Origin: Curtobacterium sp. MCLR17_007
GTDB lineage: Bacteria; Actinomycetota; Actinomycetes; Actinomycetales; Microbacteriaceae
Direction: 5' to 3'
NCBI RefSeq assembly: GCF_003234655.2
Contig: NZ_CP126271.1
Location: 1,364,001-1,428,000, forward strand
DNA length: 64,000 nucleotides
The position numbers and the translations under genes are program-made. The notes beneath the pieces were generated by a model that saw only the letters and a list, made by a program, of their open reading frames with translations, did no database searches and was not told the origin of the DNA. This document shows, in pieces, positions 41,007 to 49,157 of the stretch. Positions within the stretch are counted from its first letter, which is position 1; every line of letters begins with the position of its first letter.

Positions 41007-42095
41007 GTGACCCCGACCGCCGCCCAGCTCCGCGCGATGCGCCTGGCTGCGCAGCGCGTCGGGACCACGGGCGGGACACCGCTCGACGTCGTCACGCACA
41101 TGCACGCGCTGCAGGGGCAGGACCTCGGCCAGTCGCTCTGGGCGGTCGGCGCACGCGCGCTCGGAGTGACACGGCGCGACGTCCGCGCGGCCTTCGACCG
41201 CGCGGAGTTCGTCCGGTCGTGGCCGATGCGCGGGACCCTGCACGTCCTGCGGGCGGACACCCTGCGCACGGTCCTGTCGCTCACCGCCGAACGGACCCTC
41301 CGCGGGCTCGCACGACGGGCGCGGGAGCTCGGGATCGACGACGCCCTGGTCGGCCGGGCGCGGGACGCGACGATCGAGGCACTGCAGGGCGGTCGTTCCC
41401 TCGACCGCGAGGGCGTCTTCGCGCGGTGGCGCGACGCCGGCATCGACGCGTCCGGCCAGCGGGGGTACCACCTGCTCCTGCACCTGTCGCAGCAGGGACT
41501 CGTGGCGTGGGGCCCGACCGGCCGGGTCGGCCAGGGACTCGTGCTGCTCGACGAGTGGTCGCCGGCGACCGAGACGGTTCCCGACCACGACGAGGCCCTG
41601 CGGCGCACCCTGGTCGGGTACCTGCGCGGCCGTGGCCCCGCGACGGATGCCGACGCGGCGCACTGGACGAAGCTCCCGCTCGGCGAGGTCCGTCGAGCGC
41701 GAGCGGTGGCAGGAGCGAGCGTCGAGGACCTCGGTGACGGGATCCTGGCGCTCGCCGACCGTCCCGATCCGGCACCGCTGACCGCCACGCACCTGCTGCC
41801 CGGCTTCGACGAGTACCTGCTCGGGTACGCCGACCGCAGCGGCCACCTCGCTGCCGCGCACGCGCTGCGGGTCGTCCCCGGCGCCAACGGCATGTTCCTG
41901 GCGATGGTCGTCCACCGCGGCCGGGTGGTCGGCACGTGGCGCACCGCCGAGCGCACTCGTGACGTCCGACTCACGGTCACGCCGTTCGAGCCGCTCTCCG
42001 CCGCGGCCACCCGCGCCGTCGACGGGGCTGCCGAGCGCGTCGGGCGGTTCCTCGAGCTGCCCGTGGTGCCGCAGGTCCTGGACCCGGCTGCCTGA
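41007..42095 (+). CDS. Winged-helix DNA glycosylase of the AlkX/AlkZ (HTH_42) family
   Basis: A 362-residue protein of the HTH_42 family. HMHALQGQDLGQSLWAVGARA contains Q36-G-Q38, equivalent to the catalytic Q-x-Q of AlkZ/AlkX interstrand-crosslink glycosylases. FVRSWPMRGTLHVLRADTLRTVL is the family's W-x-M-R-G-T-L-H signature, and LLPGFDEYLLGYADRS lies in the third domain. It is expected to unhook bulky or crosslinked purines. In some organisms homologues protect against a self-made DNA-alkylating antibiotic, but no such cluster is here, so general repair is likely. The start is GTG 41007. Confidence 0.9.
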   Translation: MTPTAAQLRAMRLAAQRVGTTGGTPLDVVTHMHALQGQDLGQSLWAVGARALGVTRRDVRAAFDRAEFVRSWPMRGTLHVLRADTLRTVLSLTAERTLRGLARRARELGIDDALVGRARDATIEALQGGRSLDREGVFARWRDAGIDASGQRGYHLLLHLSQQGLVAWGPTGRVGQGLVLLDEWSPATETVPDHDEALRRTLVGYLRGRGPATDADAAHWTKLPLGEVRRARAVAGASVEDLGDGILALADRPDPAPLTATHLLPGFDEYLLGYADRSGHLAAAHALRVVPGANGMFLAMVVHRGRVVGTWRTAERTRDVRLTVTPFEPLSAAATRAVDGAAERVGRFLELPVVPQVLDPAA

Positions 42096-42193
42096 CGGTC
42101 CGGACCGGCGGGTCCGCGTCGGTCCGGCCTCCAGGCAGTCCGCAGCGCGCATGCGGCTGGGTCATACGGAGCGTCGGGTACTGTGCCAGGGCC

Positions 42194-43135
42194 ATGACCG
42201 ACAGCCCGGCCGACGCCACCCCGTACGAAGTCCTCGGCGTCGCCGCGACCGCCGACGACGAGGAACTCCGACGCGCCTACCGGCGCGCAGCCCGCGAGAC
42301 GCACCCCGACCTCGGCGGCGACGCCATCCGGTTCCGCCGCGTCCAGATCGCCTGGGAACGCGTCGGCACGCCGGCGGCCCGGCGCGCGTACGACACCGGA
42401 TCGCGGCCCACCTCCGCCCCGACGGCACCGTCCGGCGGGTCGGACTGGAGGACCGGCTCGGCCCGCGACGCCTACGCACCGCCCACGGCGCGGCGCGACT
42501 CCCGCCCGCGTGCCCGCTCCCACGGACACCCCGGCGGTCGCTCGCGCGAGGTCTTCCTCGCCGCCGAGCGCGAGTGGGTCGGTCTCGGCGACCCCATCGA
42601 GGACCCCTACGACCCGTCGCTGATCCGCAGCGCGCCGCGGTTCATCCGCCGCCTCCTCGGCGAGGCCCTCGCCGAGGAGGCGACGGCCTCGATCGTCGCC
42701 GACATGGGCATGGGCGTGACGGTGTGGCACGACCTCGACGCCGGCGCCGAGGGCAAGCTCGACCACGTCGTGCTGATGCCGAGCGGGCTCTGGGCGCTCG
42801 AGTCCATCGACTGGGGCGGGCCCGTGCGCGTGGAGCACGGCGAGGTCGTCGGTGAGACGCTCGAGCCCGGGGAACGCCCGGTCAAGGAGCTCGTCCGTGC
42901 GGCTCGCGCCGTGCAGAAGCAGACCCGCGTGCGGTTCACCGGCCGGTTGCTCGTCGTGCCGGACTCCGCGGTCGACGTCGACGTGCAGCTCGTCGGGCCG
43001 CAGCGGAAGCCCACGGCGTTCGTCGTCCGACGCAGTGCGCTCGGCCAGGTGCTCAACGGCGTCTGGTCGCCCGAGGGGGCCGTCGACGTCTTCGAGGTCC
43101 GCGACCGGCTGCAGCAGACCGTCCGCTTCGTCTGA
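42194..43135 (+). CDS. J-domain protein fused to a NERD-like nuclease-related domain
   Basis: A 313-residue protein. Residues 9-70 are a J-domain (PYEVLGVAATADDEELRRAYRRAARETHPDLGG, with H37-P38-D39), so it should stimulate an Hsp70. A 50-residue disordered linker follows. The C-terminal 190 residues (AEREWVGLGDPIEDPYDPS... EGKLDHVVLMPSGLWALESIDWGG... TRVRFTGRLLVVPDSAVDV) resemble the NERD fold (x-D-H-V-V-x-P-x-G-x-W/F-x-x-E). The second-domain call is my inference. ATG 42194. It is convergent with the Hsp15 gene. Confidence 0.75.
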   Translation: MTDSPADATPYEVLGVAATADDEELRRAYRRAARETHPDLGGDAIRFRRVQIAWERVGTPAARRAYDTGSRPTSAPTAPSGGSDWRTGSARDAYAPPTARRDSRPRARSHGHPGGRSREVFLAAEREWVGLGDPIEDPYDPSLIRSAPRFIRRLLGEALAEEATASIVADMGMGVTVWHDLDAGAEGKLDHVVLMPSGLWALESIDWGGPVRVEHGEVVGETLEPGERPVKELVRAARAVQKQTRVRFTGRLLVVPDSAVDVDVQLVGPQRKPTAFVVRRSALGQVLNGVWSPEGAVDVFEVRDRLQQTVRFV

Positions 43136-43142
43136 GTCGGGG

Positions 43143-43505
43143 TCAGTACCCGCGGAGCTTCTCGAGGTCGCGGCGCTCCCGCTTGCTCGGGCGTCCGGCA
43201 CCGCGGTCGCGCATCGGCACGAAGCCCGCTTCCTCCTTCGGCAGGCGTGCGGGCGTGCGGTCGTCGAGGTGCTTCGCCGCCTCGGTCGCACCGACGCGCT
43301 TGAGGATCAGGCTCTTCACGACGACGATCCGGTCGAAGCCGGCCTGGCGCACGCGGACCTCGTCCCCGGGGCCGACCGGCTGCGAGGGCTTGGCGCGCTC
43401 ACCGTTGACCTTGACGTGCCCGGCCTTGCACGCGGTCGTGGCGGCGGACCGGGTCTTCGTGATCCGGACCGCCCAGATCCATGCGTCCACCCGGGCCTTG
43501 TCCAT
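43143..43505 (-). CDS. S4-domain RNA-binding protein, Hsp15 family
   Basis: A 120-residue protein. The S4 domain RVDAWIWAVRITKTRSAATTACKAGHVKVNGERAKPSQPVGPGDEVRVR starts at residue 5, followed by a basic tail (RPSKRERRDLEKLRGY). Length and layout match HslR/Hsp15, which binds 50S subunits carrying stalled nascent chains and helps recycle them. ATG 43505. It is divergent from the SH3-like gene at 43540 and convergent with the J-domain gene, placing two proteostasis genes side by side. Confidence 0.92.
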   Translation of the reverse strand: MDKARVDAWIWAVRITKTRSAATTACKAGHVKVNGERAKPSQPVGPGDEVRVRQAGFDRIVVVKSLILKRVGATEAAKHLDDRTPARLPKEEAGFVPMRDRGAGRPSKRERRDLEKLRGY

Positions 43506-43539
43506 GCCCCCACCCTAGGCGCGCCGTACGCTCGGGTGC

Positions 43540-43797
43540 ATGGGGGCGGACGCACAGGGGGAGATCGCACGAGCACTCGCGCTCCGGGTGCTCGGCGAGG
43601 TGGCCATCGGCGACCGCGTCGTCGTCCGGGCGCTGCACGGTGACGGTGCGTCGGACGCCCTCGGGGAGCTCGTCGCGCGGACGCCGGACACCGTCACGAT
43701 CGACACCCGCCGGGGCCTCGTGGCGATCGACCTGGCGGACGTCGTCGCCGCCAAGCGCGTCCCGCCGCCGCCCACACCGCGCTCCCGCCTGCGCTGA
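43540..43797 (+). CDS. SH3-like small protein, similar to the N-terminal domain of Rv0428c-type acetyltransferases
   Basis: An 85-residue protein. GDRVVVRALHGDGASDALGELVARTPDTVTIDTRRGLVAIDLADVVAAKRVPPPP is a single SH3-like barrel with the D-x-L-G-x-L and V-V-A-A-K-x-V-P-P-x-P signatures found before the GNAT domain in actinobacterial Rv0428c-like proteins. Here the acetyltransferase part is missing: the frame ends in RSRLR and is followed by a hairpin, so it stands alone. Confidence 0.75.
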   Translation: MGADAQGEIARALALRVLGEVAIGDRVVVRALHGDGASDALGELVARTPDTVTIDTRRGLVAIDLADVVAAKRVPPPPTPRSRLR

Positions 43798-43808
43798 GGC
43801 TCGTGGGC

Positions 43809-43833
43809 GCACCGTGCGGGGTCAGCACGGTGC
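43809..43833 (+). terminator. Terminator hairpin
   Basis: GCACCGTGC (43809-43817) and GCACGGTGC (43825-43833) form a perfect 9-bp stem around GGGGTCA, 12 bp after the SH3-like gene. The following 175 bp up to 44009 hold no gene that I can support. Confidence 0.7.
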
Positions 43834-44008
43834 GAGGTTGTTCGTCGGTGCGAGGTCGACGGCGTGGTGCGGCGTCAGTTCCTCGCACGGGCCGGCCAAC
43901 CCCGCACCGGCCGCGAGGCGAGCACGGCGCACAGCGCCCCGTGGTGAACACGCCCGACCCCGGCGAGCCGTGCCCAACCGGTCCGCCGCCGGGTCGTAGC
44001 CTCGGGCC

Positions 44009-45202
44009 ATGGCAGTCCCCGTCCCGCTCGGCACCGAGGACCGCACCGCACGCCTGGTCCTCCGGCGTCCCGACTCCTGGCAGCGTGCGGACGTCGCCCA
44101 GGCCGACCTGCGCGTCACCGGTGAGGACGTCGTCCTGACCGTGCGCTCCCGACCGAGTGACCGCACGATCGGGGACGAGAACGCCTCGCTGCTCGACCGG
44201 CTGCCGGGCTCCGTCGACGGCCTGCTGCTGGTCGGGTGCGACGTCTGGACCGGCGTCGGCGCCCCCGCACGCCTGGTCGAGTACGTCCGTCCGGACGCCG
44301 GCGACGAGGACCGCGACGACGCCCACGGCGACATCGTCGGCGCGCACCTGGTGTTCGTGACCGGACGCCACCGCGTCGACGTCACGGTCGAGCGCCCACT
44401 GGCCCGGCTCCGCGCCACGGACGACCTGGTGTTCGCCGTCCTCGAGTCCGTCCGCGCCACCGACACGGTCACGGCCCGGGACAGCCGCGACCTCGAGTCG
44501 CTCCCCGTCCCGCCCGTCCCCGCTCCGGTCCTCGGTCCGCAGCTGGGCGACGAGGCCCTCGGGACCCTGCAGAGCATGGCCGGCAAGCGCTGGACCCCGA
44601 CGCTCCTGCGCACCACGGGCGGCCGCGAACTCGTCGAGGCCGGCCTCGTCGGCCGGTTCGGCACGCTCCCCGCCACGACGCAGACGCTCATCGCCCCGTG
44701 GAGCGGCGACGCAGCGCCGACCACCCTGGAACAGCACCTGCCCGACGGGCGCGTGTCGCGCCTCCAGGCCTGGGCGGGGACCGTCGTCGACGCGCCGGAC
44801 GACCGTGGCTCGGTCGTCGCGCGGCTGTCGGCCGAGCGGGTGGTGCAGACGGCGGCCGGGAGGCTCGGTGTCGGTCCGGTGTGGACCTTCCCGTTCCGGA
44901 CGGGGTCGTTGCGAGCCGACCTGCTCGGTCGGCGCCTGGCCGGCGGCGACGACGCTCCCGACCTGCCCGCGGAACTGGCCGAGGCCGACCCGCGACTGGC
45001 GCGGTTCTGGGCGGCCCCGTGGACCGTGTCCTTCCTGCGCCGACCCGGTGCGTCGCGTCCCGTCACCGTCGTGCGTGCAGCGGGTCACGGTTTCGCGAGG
45101 GTCGGACGCACGGACGCCGGCGAGACCGCGTTCTCCGCGGAGTCGCCGGCGAACGTGTACCGGTCGCTCGTGCGTGCCTTCCTGTCGGCCGACCCTGCCT
45201 AG
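44009..45202 (+). CDS. Protein of unknown function (397 residues)
   Basis: A soluble 397-residue protein with good coding composition but no family I can name. The N-terminal third is beta-rich (TARLVLRRPDSWQRADVAQADLRVTGEDVVLTVRSRP), then GLLLVGCDVWTGVGAPARLVEYVR. A central acidic DEDRDDAHGD loop and a C-terminal domain (RWTPTLLRTTGGRELVEAGLVGRFGTLP... VSFLRRPGASRPVTVVRAAGHGFARVG) follow. No signal peptide or membrane helix is evident. ATG 44009. Its TAG stop overlaps the stop of the HtrA gene in CTAG. It could be a partner of secretion or cell-wall machinery, but that is a guess. Confidence 0.65.
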   Translation: MAVPVPLGTEDRTARLVLRRPDSWQRADVAQADLRVTGEDVVLTVRSRPSDRTIGDENASLLDRLPGSVDGLLLVGCDVWTGVGAPARLVEYVRPDAGDEDRDDAHGDIVGAHLVFVTGRHRVDVTVERPLARLRATDDLVFAVLESVRATDTVTARDSRDLESLPVPPVPAPVLGPQLGDEALGTLQSMAGKRWTPTLLRTTGGRELVEAGLVGRFGTLPATTQTLIAPWSGDAAPTTLEQHLPDGRVSRLQAWAGTVVDAPDDRGSVVARLSAERVVQTAAGRLGVGPVWTFPFRTGSLRADLLGRRLAGGDDAPDLPAELAEADPRLARFWAAPWTVSFLRRPGASRPVTVVRAAGHGFARVGRTDAGETAFSAESPANVYRSLVRAFLSADPA

Positions 45203-46719
45203 AGTGCCGGGCCCGCCGTCAGCGTCACCGTGACGGTGCTCGCCGCGCCGGCGCTGTTCGTGTAGCCGACGGTGACCTGGTCGCCGACCGACTTCGACTG
45301 GATGACCTGCGTCAGCTGGTCGGAGCTCGTCACCGCGGTGCCGTCGATCGAGGTGATCGTGTCACCGGCGGCGAGCCCCGCGGTCGCGGCACCGGAACCC
45401 GCGACGGTGCCGGCCACCGCGACGCCACCGGTGGTGGCGGTGCCGCTGACCTGCACGCCGAGGAACGCCGGCAGGCCGATCGTGATCGTGCCCGACGCGT
45501 CACCGGCCAGGATCTTCTCGGCGATGGACTTCGCCGTGGCGATCGGGATCGCGTACCCGGTGACCTCGGCGGAACCCGACGAGGCAGCGGTCGCCATGCC
45601 GACGACCTCGCCCTCGGAGTCCAGCACCGGGCCGCCCGAGTCGCCCGAGACGATGTCCGCCGCGACCTCGATGAGCCCGGAGAGCGACTCGGTCCCCGTG
45701 CCGGACTCGCTCTGCACCTGGATGGCCTGGTCCGTCGCCGTGACGGTGCCCTCGGCGGCGACCAGGTTGCCCGTGCCCTCGGCGTTCCCGACGTCGGTGA
45801 CGGCGTCGCCGGTCTTCGCGCCGCCGTCGTCGTCGAGCGAGACCGTCGACAGGCCGGAAGCGTCCTTGAGCTTGAGCACGGCGACGTCGTTCGTGGCATC
45901 GGCCCCGACCACCTCGGCGTCGTACTGCTTGCCGGTGGTCTCGTCGGTGACGCTGATGCTCGTCGCGCCCTGGATGACGTGGTTGTTGGTCAGGATCGTG
46001 CCGTCCGAGGTCAGCACCATGCCGGTGCCGGCGGCCTGGGACGCGGCGTCGTACCCGATCACCGTGTTGATCGTGACGACGCCCTTCTTCTGCGCCGCAG
46101 TCGCCGCGGTCGCGGGGGACTGGGTGCTCGACCCGTCGCTGCTCCCGCTGCCACTGCCGTTGCCGCTTCCCTCGCCCGGCACGGTGAAGCCGTTCGTGCC
46201 GCTGCCGTCCGAACCCGTGCCGCCGCCCGTGCCCGGCAGGGTCGTCGTGCCCTGCGACTGGCTCGACGTCGTCTGCGTGCCGTGCGAGGACAGGCCGAAG
46301 GCGGTGCCTCCGGCGGCGCCGAGGATCGCCAGGGCGGCGACACCGGATCCGATCATGAGACCGAGGCGACGCTTCTTCGTGCCGGGGCGGGTGCCGAAGG
46401 CGCCGCTCCAGCCCTGCGGGGCCGCGGCGCCGTGGCCGGACCCGGCGTGGTCGCCGTGCTGGGCCGCGTGGGCCCACGTGTGGGTGCCGGCCAGCGCGGG
46501 GCTGCCAATGAGGTACGGGCCGCGGCCGTCGGCGGCGTAGGCGTAGGGACCGGAACCGTCGGGAGCGTAGAGGTACGGGCCCGATCCGTCGAAGGCGTAG
46601 GCGGGACGGAGCGTCGACGCGTCGGCGTGCGGAGCCTCCCACGCGGAGCGGCGTGCGGTGTCCTGGGCGTCGATCGGCGTGGTGCCCGGTTCGGCGTCGG
46701 GGTTCGGGGTCTCGTTCAT
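45199..46719 (-). CDS. Membrane-anchored HtrA/DegP-like serine protease with PDZ domain
   Basis: A 506-residue S1C protease. The cytoplasmic N-terminus (about 120 residues) carries three D-G-x-G-P-Y repeats (FDGSGPYLYAPDGSGPYAYAADGRGPY). A TM helix follows (RRLGLMIGSGVAALAILGAAGGTAFGL), then a Ser/Gly linker and the trypsin domain with His247 (NNHVIQ), Asp278 (NDVAVLKLK) and Ser361 (GDSGGP). A C-terminal PDZ contains GLAAGDTITSIDGTAV. It acts outside the membrane in envelope-protein quality control. GGAGA precedes ATG 46719; the 23 extra codons upstream are unlikely. It is convergent with the unknown gene at 44009. Confidence 0.94.
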   Translation of the reverse strand: MNETPNPDAEPGTTPIDAQDTARRSAWEAPHADASTLRPAYAFDGSGPYLYAPDGSGPYAYAADGRGPYLIGSPALAGTHTWAHAAQHGDHAGSGHGAAAPQGWSGAFGTRPGTKKRRLGLMIGSGVAALAILGAAGGTAFGLSSHGTQTTSSQSQGTTTLPGTGGGTGSDGSGTNGFTVPGEGSGNGSGSGSSDGSSTQSPATAATAAQKKGVVTINTVIGYDAASQAAGTGMVLTSDGTILTNNHVIQGATSISVTDETTGKQYDAEVVGADATNDVAVLKLKDASGLSTVSLDDDGGAKTGDAVTDVGNAEGTGNLVAAEGTVTATDQAIQVQSESGTGTESLSGLIEVAADIVSGDSGGPVLDSEGEVVGMATAASSGSAEVTGYAIPIATAKSIAEKILAGDASGTITIGLPAFLGVQVSGTATTGGVAVAGTVAGSGAATAGLAAGDTITSIDGTAVTSSDQLTQVIQSKSVGDQVTVGYTNSAGAASTVTVTLTAGPAL

Positions 46720-46856
46720 CGGTGCTCTCCGGTCGCTCTCGACGTCCCGGTCGGGCGTCGTGGGTACGAGTACAGGCCCGGAACCCATGACGCACCTATG
46801 AACGAGCCCTGCGTGCGCTCACGACTCCCTCGGCGGTCACCGAACGGGAGTCCACG

Positions 46857-46875
46857 TTAGGGTTGCCTCACCCCT
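46857..46875 (+). promoter_or_regulatory. Iron-box-like site (DtxR/IdeR family)
   Basis: The 19 bp beginning TTAGGGTTGCCTCACC match the IdeR/DtxR consensus (TTAGGTTAG-S-CTAACCTAA) at about 13 positions, with a well-kept left arm and a degraded right arm. It ends immediately before the ATG of the siderophore permease gene, where an iron repressor would block transcription. The binding assignment is inference from position and function. Confidence 0.55.
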
Positions 46876-46876
46876 C

Positions 46877-47911
46877 ATGCGTTCCCCGTCGCCCGCGCCA
46901 CCGGCGCCCAGCTCCGTGCCACGACTCGTCGGCGCGACCGTCCTCGCGGTCGTGGTCCTCGCCGTCGCGGTGGCGTTGAGCGTCGCCTTCGGGTCGCGGC
47001 CGATCCCGCTCGGCACGGTGTTCGACGCCGTACTGCACCCGGGCCGGAACGACGAGGTCGGGCTGATCGTGATCGGCAACCGGGTGCCCAGGACCGTCGT
47101 GGGCCTGCTCGCCGGGGCCGCGCTCGGCGTCGCCGGCGCGGTCATGCAGGGCGTGACGCGGAACCCGCTCGCCGACCCGAGCATCCTCGGGATCAACTCC
47201 GGTGCCGCCCTGGCCGTCGTCACGGGCATCGCGGTCTTCGGGATCAGCGGGACCGCCGCCTACCTGCCCTTCGCGTTCGCCGGCGCGGCCCTGGCGGCCC
47301 TCCTGGTCTACGGCATCGCCGCGGTCGCGCGCCGCGGTCTGACGCCGGTCGGACTCGCCCTCTCCGGCGCGGTCGTCGCGGCGGCGCTCGGTTCGGTGAC
47401 GACCGCGGTGCTCGTGACCAGTCAGAGCCTGCTCGACCAGCTGCGGTTCTGGCAGGTCGGCGCGCTCGCCGGCAAGGACCTCGGCACGGCGGGCGTCGTC
47501 ACCGTGCCCGTGCTCGTCGGGCTCGTCCTCGCCGTCGCGCTCGGGCGGTCGCTCAACACCCTGGCGCTCGGCGACGAGCTCGCGGCGTCCCTCGGGCAGC
47601 GGGTCGTGCTCGTCCGGGCGCTCGGGGGCCTCGTCACGGTCCTGCTCGCCGGGTCCGCCGTCGCGGCAGCCGGTCCCGTCGCGTTCATCGGGCTCGCCGT
47701 GCCGCACGCCGTCCGACGACTGAGCGGTCCGGACCACCGCTGGACGATCCTGCTGTCGGCGGTCGTCGCTCCGGCGTTCCTGCTCGTCGCCGACGTCGTC
47801 GGTCGCGTCGTGGCGTACCCGGGGGAGCTGCAGGTCGGCATCGTCACCGCGCTGATCGGCGCTCCCGTGTTCATCGCGCTGGTCCGTTCGAAGGCGGTGC
47901 GTGGCCTGTGA
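46877..47911 (+). CDS. Iron-siderophore ABC transporter permease (FecCD family), subunit 1
   Basis: A 344-residue membrane protein of the BtuC/FecCD fold with about 9-10 helices. Family landmarks are NRVPRTVVGLLAGAALGVAGAVMQGVTRNPLADPSILGINSGAALAVV, FWQVGALAGKDL, and PVAFIGLAVPHAVRRLSGPDHR, the coupling region for the ATPase. It imports Fe(III)-siderophores together with the next gene. The neighbouring ATPase and binding-protein genes normally found in such operons are absent. An IdeR-like box lies directly upstream. The stop overlaps the next GTG start. Confidence 0.93.
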   Translation: MRSPSPAPPAPSSVPRLVGATVLAVVVLAVAVALSVAFGSRPIPLGTVFDAVLHPGRNDEVGLIVIGNRVPRTVVGLLAGAALGVAGAVMQGVTRNPLADPSILGINSGAALAVVTGIAVFGISGTAAYLPFAFAGAALAALLVYGIAAVARRGLTPVGLALSGAVVAAALGSVTTAVLVTSQSLLDQLRFWQVGALAGKDLGTAGVVTVPVLVGLVLAVALGRSLNTLALGDELAASLGQRVVLVRALGGLVTVLLAGSAVAAAGPVAFIGLAVPHAVRRLSGPDHRWTILLSAVVAPAFLLVADVVGRVVAYPGELQVGIVTALIGAPVFIALVRSKAVRGL

Positions 47912-48900
47912 GCAGGCGCGTGGTCGGTGTCCGGCGAGAGCTCGTCGTCCTGGGATCGGTGCTCGTGGTGCTCGTCGCACTGGTGCTCGTGGGCCTGGGC
48001 GTCGGCGAGATCCCCCTCGCACCCGGACAGGTCGTCGCGGCGCTCGTCGGGCACGGCGACACGGTGTCGGACTTCGTGATCGGGCAGCTCCGCGGACCCA
48101 GGACCCTGGCGGCGCTCCTGGTCGGGGCGAGCCTCGGCGTCGCGGGGGCCATCGTGCAGAGCATCGTCCGGAACCCGATCGCGAGCCCCGACGTCATCGG
48201 CATCACCTCGGGTGCGAGCGCAGCCGGGCTCACCGCCATCGTGCTGTTCGGTGCGTCCGGCGTCAGCCTGTTCGCGACCGTCGTCGTCGGGGCGCTCGTC
48301 GTCTCGGTGGTGATCGCGGGGCTGGCCTGGGGTCGGGGGATCACCGGCAACCGGGTGGTCCTGGTCGGCATCGGCGTCGCGGCGATGTGCCTGAGCGTCA
48401 CCGGGTGGCTGCTGACGAGCGGCTCCGTGCAACAGGCGGGCACGGCGCTGCTCTGGCTCTCCGGCAGTCTCAACGCGGTCGACCGCGGGATCGTCGGCGT
48501 GCTCGGGATCGCGTTCGTCGTGCTCGTGGTCGCCGCGCTCGTGCAGTCGCCGCGCCTGACGGTCCTGACCCTCGGGGACGAGGTGGCCTCGTCGCTCGGA
48601 CTGCGTCCCGACCGCGCGAAGGTCCTGCTCCTCCTGACCGCGGTGTGCCTGACCGCCGGAGCCGTCGCGACCGCCGGCCCGGTGTCGTTCGTCGCGCTGA
48701 TGGCAGCACCGATCGCCCGACGACTGGTGGGCGGGGGACGCGTCGCGCTGGCACCCGCCGCCGGGGTCGGCGCGACCATCGTCCTGGCGAGCGACCTGGT
48801 CGCGCAGTTCGCGATCCCCGGCACCGCGCTGCCGGTCGGTGTCGTGACGGGCGTCGTCGGCGCGCCCTACCTGCTCTGGCTGCTCGCCCGCGGGCGCTGA
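47908..48900 (+). CDS. Iron-siderophore ABC transporter permease (FecCD family), subunit 2
   Basis: A 330-residue FecCD-fold partner of the previous gene. GPRTLAALLVGASLGVAGAIVQSIVRNPIASPDVIGITSGASAAG repeats the family signature. LLWLSGSLNAVDRG and GPVSFVALMAAPIARRLVGGGRVALAP are the equivalent of the W-x-x-G-S and ATPase-coupling loops. The two permeases differ throughout, so this is the normal heterodimer rather than a recent duplication. GTG 47908 overlaps the preceding stop (GTGA). A 257-bp gene-free region with operator-like repeats follows. Confidence 0.93.
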   Translation: MSRRVVGVRRELVVLGSVLVVLVALVLVGLGVGEIPLAPGQVVAALVGHGDTVSDFVIGQLRGPRTLAALLVGASLGVAGAIVQSIVRNPIASPDVIGITSGASAAGLTAIVLFGASGVSLFATVVVGALVVSVVIAGLAWGRGITGNRVVLVGIGVAAMCLSVTGWLLTSGSVQQAGTALLWLSGSLNAVDRGIVGVLGIAFVVLVVAALVQSPRLTVLTLGDEVASSLGLRPDRAKVLLLLTAVCLTAGAVATAGPVSFVALMAAPIARRLVGGGRVALAPAAGVGATIVLASDLVAQFAIPGTALPVGVVTGVVGAPYLLWLLARGR

Positions 48901-49051
48901 GCGGCGACGCCCCACCGGTCCCACCGCGGCCGCGAGCCGTCGCGCCGGACCCGCACCGGGCCTCCTGACCGACCCGTCCGGACGCGCAACCCGCACGCAC
49001 CCCGCAGTGGTGTTGCGGGATGCCGCACAGCAGGGCCGGAACCCCCCGTCC

Positions 49052-49106
49052 GGGTGTCCACGTCCCCCGTCGTGTCCCCCTACCGTCGGACACGAACCGG
49101 ACACCC
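49052..49106 (+). promoter_or_regulatory. Nested inverted repeats upstream of the GT2/GH18 operon
   Basis: Four copies of the TGTCC/GGACA half-site form two nested palindromes. The outer is GGGTGTCC (49052-49059) with GGACACCC (49099-49106); the inner is CGTGTCC (49071-49077) with GGACACG (49088-49094). A -10-like TACCGT lies in the centre (49081-49086). GGACACCC occurs again at 49150-49157, abutting the ATG at 49158. This could be a multi-site operator or an mRNA structure able to mask the start. Confidence 0.6.
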
Positions 49107-49157
49107 GACAGCGCGCGAACCCGATCGCGGGCTGGTCCGGACGACAGAAGGACACCC

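Noticed and set aside
44236-46860. 874-codon plus-strand frame across the unknown gene and the HtrA gene
   Set aside because: It covers two well-supported genes in other frames and is highly biased in composition.
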